Source of the DNA: Streptomyces spiralis
GTDB lineage: Bacteria; Actinomycetota; Actinomycetes; Streptomycetales; Streptomycetaceae
Direction: 5' to 3'
NCBI RefSeq assembly: GCF_014654675.1
Contig: NZ_BNBC01000017.1
Span: forward strand, 1 to 64,000
Length of the DNA: 64,000 bases
The first letter of the stretch is position 1. Each line of letters begins with the position of its first letter. The translations under genes and the position numbers were made by a program. Of the stretch, positions 16,500-24,804 are shown one piece after another. The notes beneath the pieces were generated by a model, which did not search any database, was not told the origin of the DNA, and worked only from the letters and a program-made list of their open reading frames with translations.

Positions 16500-16985
16500 G
16501 GGTATTCCTTCCGTCGCGACTGCGAGAGTCGGCACGACGCCCACTCAGTCGGGATCGCAGGTGCGACGTGATCACCTTCAGCTCAATGACCGACACGCAC
16601 CATTGGAGCGTCGCATTCGGACTACTGACGGTCCCTCCCTTCATCCGGGCGAGGGAACTCGAGCGCCGGCGGGGAACCGACGACAGGGCCCAGGTCACAG
16701 GCCGTGGTATCGGCAGCCCGTCCCGTTCGGCCGCGGACGATCAGGGCTGGTCCGGGCGGCTGCCGGCCGGTACCGCGATCGGTGATGCGTCGCCATGTGG
16801 GCGACGCGGAAGGAGAGTTCGCGTCGGGCAGCTCGGCAGCGACCCCCCGGCGGTCCGGGCCTGACGCAGGTTCACGCCTTCGGGTTGCTGTTGCGACGCT
16901 CGCCGGTGTGCGCCGTCGGAACCGGGTACTGACGGTTCTCGTGATGCGTACTGTGCTCTCCGGCCCGTGGGTGCTCGCCGTGTAC
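16500..16985. other. 486-base divergent intergenic region with one short hairpin
   Basis: This region separates the surface-protein gene (start 16499, minus) from cydA (start 16986, plus). It holds an 8-base perfect hairpin (GCGTCGCC at 16787-16794, GGCGACGC at 16800-16807, loop ATGTG). I looked for a Rex-type operator (TGTGAAC-N4-GTTCACA) that commonly controls cyd genes and did not see one. No gene is supported. Confidence 0.5.
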
Positions 16986-18350
16986 ATGGCCGAGCGGGTG
17001 AAGGAGAGCGACCTGGCGGCGGCGCGGGCGCAGATGGGTTTCTCGCTCGCCTGGCACATCGTCGTGGCCTGTCTCGGCGTCGGCCTGCCGGCCCTGACGC
17101 TGCTCGCCGAGTGGTACGGCATCCGCACCGGCGATCCGGCGCACCGGCTGCTGGCGCGTCACTGGGCGCGCGCCATGGGCGTGCTGTTCGCGGTGGGCGC
17201 CGTGTCGGGGACCATCCTCAGCTTCGAGATGGGCCTGTTGTGGCCGGGGCTGATGGGCAGGTTCGGACAGGTCATCGGACTGCCGTTCGCACTGGAGGGC
17301 ATCGCCTTCTTCGTCGAGGCCGTCTTCCTCGGGATCTACCTCTACGCCTGGGACCGGTTGCCGCCCCGCCGTCATCTGCTGACCGGCGTTCCGATCGTGA
17401 TCGCGGGCACCCTGTCGGCGTTCTTCGTCGTGTGCGCCAACGCCTGGATGAACCAGCCGCGCGGCTTCACCCTGCGCGACGGCAAGGTGGTGCACGTCGA
17501 CCCGTGGGCGGCGATGCTCAACCCGGCGAGCCCGCCGCAGACCGTGCACATGATCCTGGCCGCGTTCATGGTGGCGTCCTTCCTGACCGCCTCGGTGTAC
17601 GCGGTGGCCATGCTGCGCGGGCGGCGCGACGCCTACCACCGGGCCGGCTTCCTCATCCCGTTCACGCTCGGCGTCGTGGTGACACCCTTTCAGGTGTATG
17701 TGGGCGACTGGGCGGCACGGTTTCTGTCGCACTACCAGCCGACCAAGCTCGCCGCGATCGAGGGCGTGTACCGCACCGGCCCGCACGTCCCGCTGACGAT
17801 CGGCGGCGTCGCGGGCGACCACGGCCTCGAGTACGGCCTGGAGGTCCCCGACGGCCTGTCGCTGCTGGTCGGCTACAGCCCCGGCACGGTCGTCCAGGGC
17901 CTGGACCGCGTCCCGGCGGCGCAGCGGCCCCCGGTCACCGCGGTGCACTGGGCGTTCGACCTGATGGTCGCCGTCGGCTTCTTCCTGCTGGCGATGGGTG
18001 TGTGGCTGCTGTGGCTGTGGTGGCGCCGCCGGCGCACCGGCGGCGAGCTGTCGACGCCTCGCTTCTTCCTGGCACTGGCGGCCGTGGGAGGACCGGCGTC
18101 GGTGGTGGCGCTGGAGTGCGGCTGGAGCGTGACGGAGCTGGGCCGGCAGCCGTGGATCGTGTGGGGGGTGATGAGGGTGCGGGACGCGGTCAACCCGGCT
18201 CCCGGGCTCATGGGCGGACTGTGGCTGGTGCTGGTGGTGTACGCGGCGATGACCGTCGCGACGGTGTACGTCCTGCGGCGGATGGCGCGGGGCACGCCGG
18301 TGCCACGCGCCCCGCAGGAGGAGGACGTCGCGCGGTATCCGGTGGTGTGA
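16986..18350 (+). CDS. cydA: Cytochrome bd ubiquinol/menaquinol oxidase subunit I
   Basis: Protein of 454 residues with about nine membrane segments. It begins ESDLAAARAQMGFSLAWHIV, where the histidine corresponds to a haem b595 ligand, and it carries the family signature GRQPWIVWGVMRV and the loop GDWAARFLSHYQPTKLAAIEG. The length shows the short Q-loop, cyanide-insensitive-like form and not the longer E. coli form. With CydB it reduces O2 to water at low oxygen and accepts electrons from quinol. The start is uncertain: ATG 16986 gives the normal family N terminus but has a weak ribosome site; GTG 16941 or ATG 16944 lie in frame. No cydCD haem-export genes follow, as they do in the main actinobacterial cyd operon. 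Confidence 0.93.
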   Translation: MAERVKESDLAAARAQMGFSLAWHIVVACLGVGLPALTLLAEWYGIRTGDPAHRLLARHWARAMGVLFAVGAVSGTILSFEMGLLWPGLMGRFGQVIGLPFALEGIAFFVEAVFLGIYLYAWDRLPPRRHLLTGVPIVIAGTLSAFFVVCANAWMNQPRGFTLRDGKVVHVDPWAAMLNPASPPQTVHMILAAFMVASFLTASVYAVAMLRGRRDAYHRAGFLIPFTLGVVVTPFQVYVGDWAARFLSHYQPTKLAAIEGVYRTGPHVPLTIGGVAGDHGLEYGLEVPDGLSLLVGYSPGTVVQGLDRVPAAQRPPVTAVHWAFDLMVAVGFFLLAMGVWLLWLWWRRRRTGGELSTPRFFLALAAVGGPASVVALECGWSVTELGRQPWIVWGVMRVRDAVNPAPGLMGGLWLVLVVYAAMTVATVYVLRRMARGTPVPRAPQEEDVARYPVV

Positions 18351-18406
18351 TCCCTCTCCTGCCCCCTCTCGTGACCCCTCTCGTGCCGTCGTAGGAGCCC
18401 TTGGAG

Positions 18407-19423
18407 GTGACCGTGCTCGCGGATGCGGCGCTCGCCGTGATGTGGGTGGGCCTGACGTGCTATGCCCTGTTCGGCGGGGCCGACTTCGGCGCGGGCGTCT
18501 GGGATCTGGTGGCCGGCGGCGCCGAGCAGGGCCGGGCCCGGCGGCGGCTCATCGAGCACAGCATCGGACCGGTGTGGGAGGCCAACCACGTATGGTTGAT
18601 CTTCGTGGTGGTGATGCTGTGGTCGGCGTTCTCCCCCGTGTTCGCCGCGGTGATGTCCACGCTGTACATCCCGCTGACGCTGGCGGCGCTGGGCATCATC
18701 GCCCGGGGCGCCGCCTTCGCCTTCCGCAAGGCCAGTACCGAGCTGTGGCAGCAGCGCCTGTTCGGGGCGTGTTTCGCGCTGTCGTCGCTGCTCACACCGT
18801 TCTTCCTGGGCGCGGTGGCGGGCGGCGTCGCCTCCGGCCGCGTCCCGCCGGGCCTCGCCGCGGGCGACGTGGTCACCGGCTGGCTCAATCCGACGTCGCT
18901 GCTCGGCGGGGTGCTGGCCGTGGTGACCTGCGCGCACCTGGCGGCCGTCTACCTGTGCGCCGACGCGAACCGCGCGGGACGGCCGGAGCTGGCCTCCGCC
19001 TTCGCCCGTGACGCCGTGGTCACCGGCTCGGGGGCGGGCGTGGTGGCCCTCGCGGGCATCGCGGTGCTCGCCGCGGACGCGCCCGTGCTGTTCCACGGGC
19101 TGACCCATCGCGCGCTGCCGCTGGTCGTGCTCAGCGCGGTGGCCGGTGTCGCCGGCATCGGCCTGCTGATCCGCCGGCGCTATGTGGCGGCCCGCGCGGC
19201 GGCGGCTCTGGCAGTGGCCGCCATCCTGTGGGCATGGGGTGCGGCCCAGTACCCGGCCATGCTGGTGGGCAGCACCACGGTGTCCCAGGCCGCGGCGACC
19301 TCCTCCGTCCTGTGGGCGGTCCTGGTGTCCCTGGGCGTGGGCGCCGTGGTGCTCGTGCCGTCGCTGTGGCTGCTCTATGCCACCTTCCAGCACGAGGCGC
19401 CGGAGCGGTCCTCGCCGGGGTGA
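18407..19423 (+). CDS. cydB: Cytochrome bd oxidase subunit II
   Basis: Protein of 338 residues with about eight membrane segments. Family motifs are YALFGGADFGAGVWDL, IGPVWEANHVWLIFVVV and RGAAFAFRKAS; the aspartates and tryptophans of GGADFG and WEANHVWL are conserved in CydB. It pairs with CydA encoded 56 bases upstream. GTG 18407 was chosen because TAGGAG lies 9 bases upstream; GTG 18413 with GGAGG 5 bases upstream is also possible. The gene ends 17 bases from the convergent SpoIIE gene. Confidence 0.93.
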   Translation: MTVLADAALAVMWVGLTCYALFGGADFGAGVWDLVAGGAEQGRARRRLIEHSIGPVWEANHVWLIFVVVMLWSAFSPVFAAVMSTLYIPLTLAALGIIARGAAFAFRKASTELWQQRLFGACFALSSLLTPFFLGAVAGGVASGRVPPGLAAGDVVTGWLNPTSLLGGVLAVVTCAHLAAVYLCADANRAGRPELASAFARDAVVTGSGAGVVALAGIAVLAADAPVLFHGLTHRALPLVVLSAVAGVAGIGLLIRRRYVAARAAAALAVAAILWAWGAAQYPAMLVGSTTVSQAAATSSVLWAVLVSLGVGAVVLVPSLWLLYATFQHEAPERSSPG

Positions 19424-19440
19424 GCCCGCCGGTGAGTGTC

Positions 19441-22089
19441 CTACCCGCCGCCGTCGGCCGAGGCAGGTGTGGGGCGGACGGCGAGGATGGCGATGTCGTC
19501 GGTGTTGTCGGCACCGAGGCCGATCAGCAGTTCGTCGCAGAAGGTGTCGAGGGATTCGCGTGCCAGGTCGGCGGTGTACCGGCGCAGCCGGGTCAGCGCG
19601 TGGCCGAGGGGTTCGCCACGGCGCTCGATGAGGCCGTCGGTGTACAGCAGCAGGGTCGAGTGGGCCGGCAGGGAGTCGACGGCCGTATGGCGGGGCATCT
19701 CGGGGTCCATGCCGAGCAGCAGGCCCGCGCCCTGCTCCAGATAGTGGGTGTCGCCTTCCGCGGTGGTGAGCAGGGGCGGCAGATGACCGGCGGCGGAGTG
19801 ACTCAGCTCCCAGGGACCGTGCGCGGAACCCTTGATGAGGCCGTAGATGCAGGTGGCCGTGGCCTCCCGGTGAAGGCTGTGGTTGGCCAGGTCCAGGCGG
19901 CGCAGCACCATCTCGGGCGGTTCCTGGCGGTCGACGGCGATGCCGCGGAGCATGCTGCGCAGCTGGCTCATGGCGATGGCCGCGTCGAGGTTGTGCCCGG
20001 TGACGTCGCCGATGACCACGGCGGTGTCGCCACTGGGGACGACGAAGCTGTCGTACCAGTCGCCGCCGACCTGCGCGGTGGTCGAGGACGCGGCGTAGCG
20101 GGCGGCCAGTTGCAGGTGCTCGACGTCCGGGAGCACGGGCAGCAGGGAGCGCTGGAGGCGCTGGGCGATGTTGCGGGTCTCCTGGTACAGACGCGTGTTG
20201 GACACGCCCAGAGCGAGGTTGTGCACCACGTCGTCGATGAGGGACAGGTCCTCTTCGGTGAAGGGCTGCCGTCCGCGGGCCCGGGCCACCGTCAGAGCGC
20301 CGAAGTTCTCGCGGCGAGCCCGCATCGGGGCGACGACGGCGCTGGCGGCACCGAGGTGCCGGAACAGCTGCCGGTAGTGGACGTCGAGCGCGCTGTCGGC
20401 CCGGCTGGGCGGCGGTGCCTCCGTCAGCAGCAGTGGTCCGGCACCGCGCAGTACCCGGGCCAGCGGGCCGCCGGAGGCCTCGGAGAGCGGCGGGAGCCTG
20501 CCCTCGTACGGCGTGGGGCGCGGCCCCGGGGGATCGCGGTGGACGACACAGACCCGGTCCACCTGGCCGTACTCGGTGAACATGTCCACCACGAACCAGT
20601 CGGCCAGTCGTCGGGTGACGAGCCGGCCGACGCGTGCCAGGGCGTCGTCCAGCTCCAGGGTGTTGCTCAACTCGGCCCCGGTGTCCGCGAGGAGCGCGAG
20701 CCGTTCCATCGCCGACATGTCCCCTCCGGCGTCGGCCATCGTCCCGGCACGCTCGCCGGCGGCCGGCACAGGGGCCACTACGGGCTCGTGATCCATCCGG
20801 CTCTTCACGCCGGCCGGGCTCGGCATGCCGTCGGTCGTGTCCGCCCGGGGGACGAGCTGGGCGACGAAGACGCTGCGTCCGTCGGCCATCTCCTGGTTCT
20901 GGATGAGCAGCCGGACGGGAACCGTACGGCCGTCGCGGTGGAGCGCCGGGAGCGGCACGGAGCGGCCCATGATGCGGCTCTGCCCGGTGAGCAGCAGGGA
21001 GCCGAACGCCGCGAGGTGACGCTGCCTCAGGTGCTTCGGGATGAGTGTGGTCAGCGGGCGCCCGACGAGGTCGTCCACCTCCCAGCCGAGCATGTCCGCC
21101 GCCAGTCCGTTGACCGCGATGATGCGATTGCCCTCGTCGGCCGCGATGGCCGGCACCCTGCTGACCCGCAGGTGGCCGGCGTCCCACGGCACCAGTTCCG
21201 AGGGGCTGACGTCCGGTTCGCGGGGCAGCACGGTCCAGGCCGTGGGACGGCCGCCGGTCAACTGGTCGGTGATCTGGTCGAACAGCCAGTCCTGGAAGGC
21301 GCGGCTGCGCGGCAGAGCCGGCAGGGTGAGGAGGCGTTCCTCGCGTGCGGCGTCCTCGGCCAGCTCCAGGACGCGGCGCAGGATGAGTACCGCGGGGGCC
21401 GCGTCGGCGGGCAGCGCCAGGGACAGGGCGCGGAGGTCCACGTCGGGCAGCGGCTCCTCCAGCGCGGCCGTCACACAGGCGCTGAGCACGTTGTTGATGT
21501 CGTTGGCGGTGACGAGGTCCTGGGACGCCACACCGAGGTCGGCACCGGCGGACGCGGCGAGGGTGAGTTCACGCAGCAGTGTGTGCCGGTGCTGCTGGGA
21601 GGCCGCGTACAGGGCGCTGGGCACGTCGACGAGCGTCACCGTCCCCTTGGTGGCGCAGGGCGGGACATGGGCCGCCCATCCGGGTGACGGCGGTGGCGGT
21701 CCGTCGGCCCAGAGTTCGAACCACACCGTCTTCTGCCGGTCGTCGGCGTGCACACCATGGCGCGACGCCAGGTGCTCCACCAGGGCCAGGCCCTGTCCGG
21801 TGCCGGCGTACGGCGGACAGTCCTGCGGCACGAGTCCGCGGCTGGGCCGCTCGTCACCGACCTGTACGCGAACCCTGCCGCCGTGGACGCGGACGCCCAC
21901 CTCGACCTGGGTGCGCGCATGCAGCACCGCGTTGGTCACCAGCTCGCTGACCAGGAGCTGAGCGGTGTGGACCAGGTCGGAGGGGGCGTCGGCGAGTGCC
22001 TCCGCCACGAACCTCCGAGCCGCGGCCGCGCTCGCGGGTGCCTGCGGAAAGCGCCGCGTGACCGCATCCGAATGACCAGGGTCGCCCAT
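19441..22089 (-). CDS. ATPase-PAS-GAF-SpoIIE multidomain phosphatase
   Basis: Protein of 882 residues. Residues 1-135 are an RsbW-like HATPase domain (LLVSELVTNAVLHARTQVEV with the N-box Asn, then GTGQGLALVEHLA). Residues 140-300 form a helical region (VPSALYAASQQHRHTLLREL) that I cannot name. A PAS domain follows (about 325-440: NRIIAVNGLAADMLGWEVDDLVG), then GAF (about 495-650) and PP2C/SpoIIE (about 665-880: GGDWYDSFV, IGDVTGHNLDAAIAM, YTDGLIERR, NTDDIAILAV). Kinase and phosphatase folds in one chain suggest a self-contained switch for an anti-sigma antagonist. The ATG at 22089 starts the ATPase domain. No partner gene is adjacent. Confidence 0.93.
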   Translation of the reverse strand: MGDPGHSDAVTRRFPQAPASAAAARRFVAEALADAPSDLVHTAQLLVSELVTNAVLHARTQVEVGVRVHGGRVRVQVGDERPSRGLVPQDCPPYAGTGQGLALVEHLASRHGVHADDRQKTVWFELWADGPPPPSPGWAAHVPPCATKGTVTLVDVPSALYAASQQHRHTLLRELTLAASAGADLGVASQDLVTANDINNVLSACVTAALEEPLPDVDLRALSLALPADAAPAVLILRRVLELAEDAAREERLLTLPALPRSRAFQDWLFDQITDQLTGGRPTAWTVLPREPDVSPSELVPWDAGHLRVSRVPAIAADEGNRIIAVNGLAADMLGWEVDDLVGRPLTTLIPKHLRQRHLAAFGSLLLTGQSRIMGRSVPLPALHRDGRTVPVRLLIQNQEMADGRSVFVAQLVPRADTTDGMPSPAGVKSRMDHEPVVAPVPAAGERAGTMADAGGDMSAMERLALLADTGAELSNTLELDDALARVGRLVTRRLADWFVVDMFTEYGQVDRVCVVHRDPPGPRPTPYEGRLPPLSEASGGPLARVLRGAGPLLLTEAPPPSRADSALDVHYRQLFRHLGAASAVVAPMRARRENFGALTVARARGRQPFTEEDLSLIDDVVHNLALGVSNTRLYQETRNIAQRLQRSLLPVLPDVEHLQLAARYAASSTTAQVGGDWYDSFVVPSGDTAVVIGDVTGHNLDAAIAMSQLRSMLRGIAVDRQEPPEMVLRRLDLANHSLHREATATCIYGLIKGSAHGPWELSHSAAGHLPPLLTTAEGDTHYLEQGAGLLLGMDPEMPRHTAVDSLPAHSTLLLYTDGLIERRGEPLGHALTRLRRYTADLARESLDTFCDELLIGLGADNTDDIAILAVRPTPASADGGG

Positions 22090-22423
22090 GTAACCAGTGT
22101 GCCTCCGCGGGCCCGCCGCGCGGTGTGCTGCCACGCCCGCCACCGGGACGGCAGGCGCGGCTGTGCGCCTGCCGGGCGAGACACTCCCTAGGTGCCGCGG
22201 CGGCCGCGCGGGAGGTCCGGTGCCGCGGTGGTCGTGCCAAGGGAGTTGACCGGGCACGGCACATCCGACACCACCGTGCGTCCATCTTCCGTACTATCGC
22301 TGGAAAACGGCTTGCAGCAGTAACCGCCGCCGCTGGTGCGGCACCAGGCGAACACGCACACGTGTTTGGCACCGCACACGTCCGCGGGCCTCTGCACGCG
22401 AGCCGACGAACCCGGAAGGGGTT
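22090..22423. other. 334-base divergent promoter region
   Basis: No gene is visible between the SpoIIE gene start (22089, minus) and the coiled-coil gene start (22424, plus). A TTGACC hexamer occurs near 22245 in the plus orientation and could be a -35 element. Short GC-rich inverted repeats (for example GGTGC/GCACC near 22336) are present, but none is strong enough to name. Confidence 0.4.
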
Positions 22424-23110
22424 ATGAGGAACATGTCGCAGATCGACACGGCGGCCTCCGGCCTGACATCGCAGTACGCCGCCCAGGTCGCCGGTGACCT
22501 CGAGAACAATCTCAAGGAACAGGAACGCATCAGCGAGGAGATCGCCGCCCTGCAGGAGCAGTTGGCCGCCCTCCAGCAGGACCACGCCGTCCTGGTGAAC
22601 GTCCAGCAGGCGCTGGGGGTGGCCGCGGCGCCCCGTACGCCCGCCGCCGAACCGGCCGCCGTGGCGGTGCCCGCCCCGCGCAAGAAGACGGCCACGGCCA
22701 CCGGTGGGGGTCGCGGCAAGCGGACGCCGGCGAAGAAGTCCGCCACGCCGGCCCGGAAGGCGTCCGCCAAGAAGGCCGCGACCGGCAAGGCCGGGGACAA
22801 GGCCAAGGGCAAGGCCGAGGACACGACGGCGGGCTCGGCTCCGGCGCGGCCCACTCTCGTCGAGATCGTCCGCGCTCACCTGGCCGCGCAGAGCGAACCG
22901 CGTTCCGCGGCCGAGATCGCCACCGAGCTGGACCGGCAGCACCCCGAGCGCACGGTCAAGACGACCGTCGTGCGCACCACGCTCGAGGGTCTCGTGGCCA
23001 AGAACCAGGCTCAGCGAAGCAAGCAGGGCACGTCCGTCTTCTACACGACGGCCGAGCCGAGCGAGCCCGCGTCGGCACCGGAGCCGAGCGAGGAGCAGCA
23101 GCCGGCCTGA
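22424..23110 (+). CDS. Coiled-coil, Lys/Ala-rich protein with winged-helix-like C terminus
   Basis: Protein of 228 residues in three parts. Residues 20-65 are a coiled coil (DLENNLKEQERISEEIAALQ and onward). Residues 80-140 are rich in Lys, Ala and Pro, like histone-H1 tails (KRTPAKKSATPARKASAKKA). Residues 145-205 look like a winged helix (TLVEIVRAHLAAQSEPRSAAEIATEL, TVVRTTLEGLVAKNQAQRSKQGTSVFYTT). It is likely a DNA-binding, perhaps nucleoid-associated, protein; no family name is certain. GGAAGGGG precedes the start region, and ATG 22424 or 22433 are both possible. The gene is followed by a strong terminator hairpin. Confidence 0.85.
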   Translation: MRNMSQIDTAASGLTSQYAAQVAGDLENNLKEQERISEEIAALQEQLAALQQDHAVLVNVQQALGVAAAPRTPAAEPAAVAVPAPRKKTATATGGGRGKRTPAKKSATPARKASAKKAATGKAGDKAKGKAEDTTAGSAPARPTLVEIVRAHLAAQSEPRSAAEIATELDRQHPERTVKTTVVRTTLEGLVAKNQAQRSKQGTSVFYTTAEPSEPASAPEPSEEQQPA

Positions 23111-23146
23111 ACCGGGCGTCGTCGAGGGGACAGGTGTCACCGCGGT

Positions 23147-23187
23147 GCTGATGGACGGCCACCGCCGATCCGGTGCCGTCCATCAGC
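23147..23187. terminator. Bidirectional terminator hairpin
   Basis: GCTGATGGACGGC (23147-23159) and GCCGTCCATCAGC (23175-23187) form a perfect 13-base-pair stem with a 15-base loop, 36 bases after the coiled-coil gene and before the end of the convergent nadE. There is no T run, as is usual in this genus. Confidence 0.8.
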
Positions 23188-23242
23188 GGTGTGCCGGTCT
23201 CACGTCCGATCGTGTGCCGGCGTCACACCGGATCGTGTGCCG

Positions 23243-23264
23243 GTGTCACCGGATCCGGTGACAC
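23243..23264. repeat. Perfect 22-base palindrome within short direct repeats
   Basis: The halves GTGTCACCGGA and TCCGGTGACAC form a perfect palindrome centred at 23253. Just upstream, the unit GATCGTGTGCCGGYGTCAC occurs twice in tandem, with a partial earlier copy. It lies between converging genes, 47 bases from the nadE stop codon, so it may act as a second terminator or a protein-binding site. Confidence 0.65.
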
Positions 23265-23311
23265 ACCGGGTGCGCGGCTCGTGAAGGGCCGCCGGTTCGC
23301 CGGTGCCGGGG

Positions 23312-24142
23312 TCAGGGAGCGATCGGCGGCCGGCGCTTGTGCTCGGTGAGCCGGTAGCGGCGGGCGATGGCCTCGAAGGCCGCCTCGCCGACGGCCTTGC
23401 CCTCCAGGAAGTCGTCGATGTCGTCATAGGTGACGCCGAGCGCGTCCTCGTCGGGCCTGCCCGGATTCAGGGTCTCCAGGTCCGCGGTCGGGGTCTTCAG
23501 GACCAGCGCGGAGGGGGCGCCCAGGGCCTGTGCCACGGCCCGCACCCGCCGCTTGGTGAGGCCGGTGAGCGGAACCACGTCGGCGGCGCCGTCACCGAAC
23601 TTGGTGAAGAAGCCGGAGACCGCCTCGGCGGCGTGGTCGGTGCCGACGACCAGGCCTTCGTGTGCGCCCGCGACCGCGTACTGGGCGATCATGCGCTGCC
23701 GGGCCTTGATGTTGCCGTGCACGAAGTCCTGGTGGTGCGCGTCGCGGAACTCCGTCCCGCCGGCCAGCGCCGCCTGGAGCGCGGCGTCGCTCGCGGGCTT
23801 CACATCGACGGTCAGGACCCGGTCGGGCCGGATGAACTCCAGCGCCTGCTGCGCGTCCTTCTCGTCGGCCTGGTCGCCGTAGGGCAGCCGCATCGCGAAG
23901 AACTCCGCCTCCCGCCCGGCGGCACGGACCCGTTCGACCGCGAGCTGACACAGCCGGCCCGCGGTCAGGGAGTCCACTCCCCCGCTGATGCCCAGTACCA
24001 ACGAGCGCAGGCCCGTCGAGGTCAGCTGTCCGGCGAGGAAGGCCACCCGGCGCTCGATCTCCTCCTGCGCGTCGAAGGACGCGCTCACCTGGAGATCCCG
24101 GGCGATCTCCTGCTGCAGGGACATGGTCGCCAGGTCGGTCAC
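23312..24142 (-). CDS. nadE: Ammonia-dependent NAD+ synthetase
   Basis: Protein of 276 residues, the same length class as E. coli NadE and without the glutaminase domain, so it should use ammonia. It adenylates nicotinic-acid adenine dinucleotide and amidates it to NAD+ in the cytoplasm. Motifs are the PP-loop LGISGGVDSLTAGRL, MRLPYGDQADEKDAQ, GNIKARQRMIAQYA, VVGTDHAAEAVSGFFTKFGDG and LTGLTKRRVR. The GTG start at 24142 has GAGGAG 5 bases upstream. The gene stands alone. Confidence 0.97.
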   Translation of the reverse strand: MTDLATMSLQQEIARDLQVSASFDAQEEIERRVAFLAGQLTSTGLRSLVLGISGGVDSLTAGRLCQLAVERVRAAGREAEFFAMRLPYGDQADEKDAQQALEFIRPDRVLTVDVKPASDAALQAALAGGTEFRDAHHQDFVHGNIKARQRMIAQYAVAGAHEGLVVGTDHAAEAVSGFFTKFGDGAADVVPLTGLTKRRVRAVAQALGAPSALVLKTPTADLETLNPGRPDEDALGVTYDDIDDFLEGKAVGEAAFEAIARRYRLTEHKRRPPIAP

Positions 24143-24337
24143 GCTTGCTCCTCGGTCGGGCCCCTGGGCACGGTCGGCACGCGCCGCCGGGCCGGGGCCG
24201 CGGACGCGTGCGGGGGACGGCAGCACTCTAGAGGACGGCCGCGAAGTGCCGATCGGCGTGTGCCACTTGGCTGCGCGGAACCCGGCCGCTCCCGGCATGT
24301 CCGCCGGCCGCTGCCCGGCATGGCGCACCTCACACCG

Positions 24338-24347
24338 GAACTAGTTC
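24338..24347. promoter_or_regulatory. Short palindrome upstream of the repeat-peptide gene
   Basis: GAACTAGTTC is a perfect 10-base palindrome followed by CAGTGTTCAACC. It lies about 115 bases upstream of the small secreted protein gene in the 320-base gap 24143-24462, which otherwise holds the nadE promoter side and no visible gene. It could bind a helix-turn-helix regulator, but no partner is known. Confidence 0.4.
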
Positions 24348-24462
24348 AGTGTTCAACCAACGCGGAGTACTGTCTCCAGTGCCCGAACCGGGACAACCAC
24401 CATGATTCGTCCACGCCACCGCCGGACGGCCGAGATCGTGGGACCGCCAAGGAGGAATGACC

Positions 24463-24804
24463 ATGACACACAAGATCGCACGTCGGGCCGCCGTCGCCGT
24501 CGCCTCCGCGGCGGTCGCCGTGGCAGGGCTGATCGCCACGGGAGGCACCGCCTCCGCCGCGACGCTTCCGGGCAGTGGACAGCCCGGCCTCGTCAGGGTC
24601 GCGGACGGTCATGACGAGGACGCCCGTCGGCAGTGGGTCATGGGTCAGATCCGGTGGGCCGCGGACGGACACGACCAGGACGCCCGTCAGCAGTGGGTCA
24701 TGGGTCAGATCCAGTGGGCCGCGGACGGACACGACCAGGACGCCCGTCTCCAGTGGGTCATCGGCCAGATCCAGTGGGCCCAGGAGCACGGCCTGTCGGC
24801 ATGA
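24463..24804 (+). CDS. Small secreted protein with three 20-residue repeats
   Basis: Protein of 113 residues. The signal peptide (MTHKIARRAAVAVASAAVAV, then AGLIATGGTASA) should be cut near residue 32. After a short linker the mature part is three near-identical 20-residue repeats (47-66, 67-86, 87-106) of consensus ADGHDQDARQQWVMGQIQWA, ending QEHGLSA. Each repeat is one predicted amphipathic helix with an acidic/His start and two tryptophans. I recognise no family. ATG 24463 is preferred because AAGGAGGA lies 6 bases upstream; ATG 24457 is too close to that site. The last 47 bases overlap the 3' end of the opposite-strand SpoIIE gene. Confidence 0.85.
   Translation: MTHKIARRAAVAVASAAVAVAGLIATGGTASAATLPGSGQPGLVRVADGHDEDARRQWVMGQIRWAADGHDQDARQQWVMGQIQWAADGHDQDARLQWVIGQIQWAQEHGLSA
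24601..24780 (+). repeat. Three 60-base in-frame tandem repeats
   Basis: The units are 24601-24660, 24661-24720 and 24721-24780. Units 2 and 3 differ at a few bases and unit 1 differs slightly more. All three start at a GCGGACGG boundary and code for one 20-residue repeat each. The third unit overlaps the coding end of the convergent phosphatase gene. Confidence 0.9.

Noticed and set aside
15426..16571. Plus-strand frame with Val-Thr-Ala repeats opposite the surface protein gene
   Set aside because: The repeats come from the GGRGDD-coding repeats read on the wrong strand; signal peptide, ribosome site and membrane anchor are all on the minus strand.
16545..16985. Rex operator before cydA
   Set aside because: No TGTGAAC-N4-GTTCACA-like palindrome was found when reading the whole gap.
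17873..21187. Minus-strand open frame of 1104 codons across cydAB and the SpoIIE gene
   Set aside because: Arg/Gly/Pro-rich shadow translation that crosses real genes on both strands; no recognisable fold.
24601..24780. Repeat array that might suggest a CRISPR
   Set aside because: The three units are contiguous without spacers and encode in-frame protein repeats after a signal peptide.
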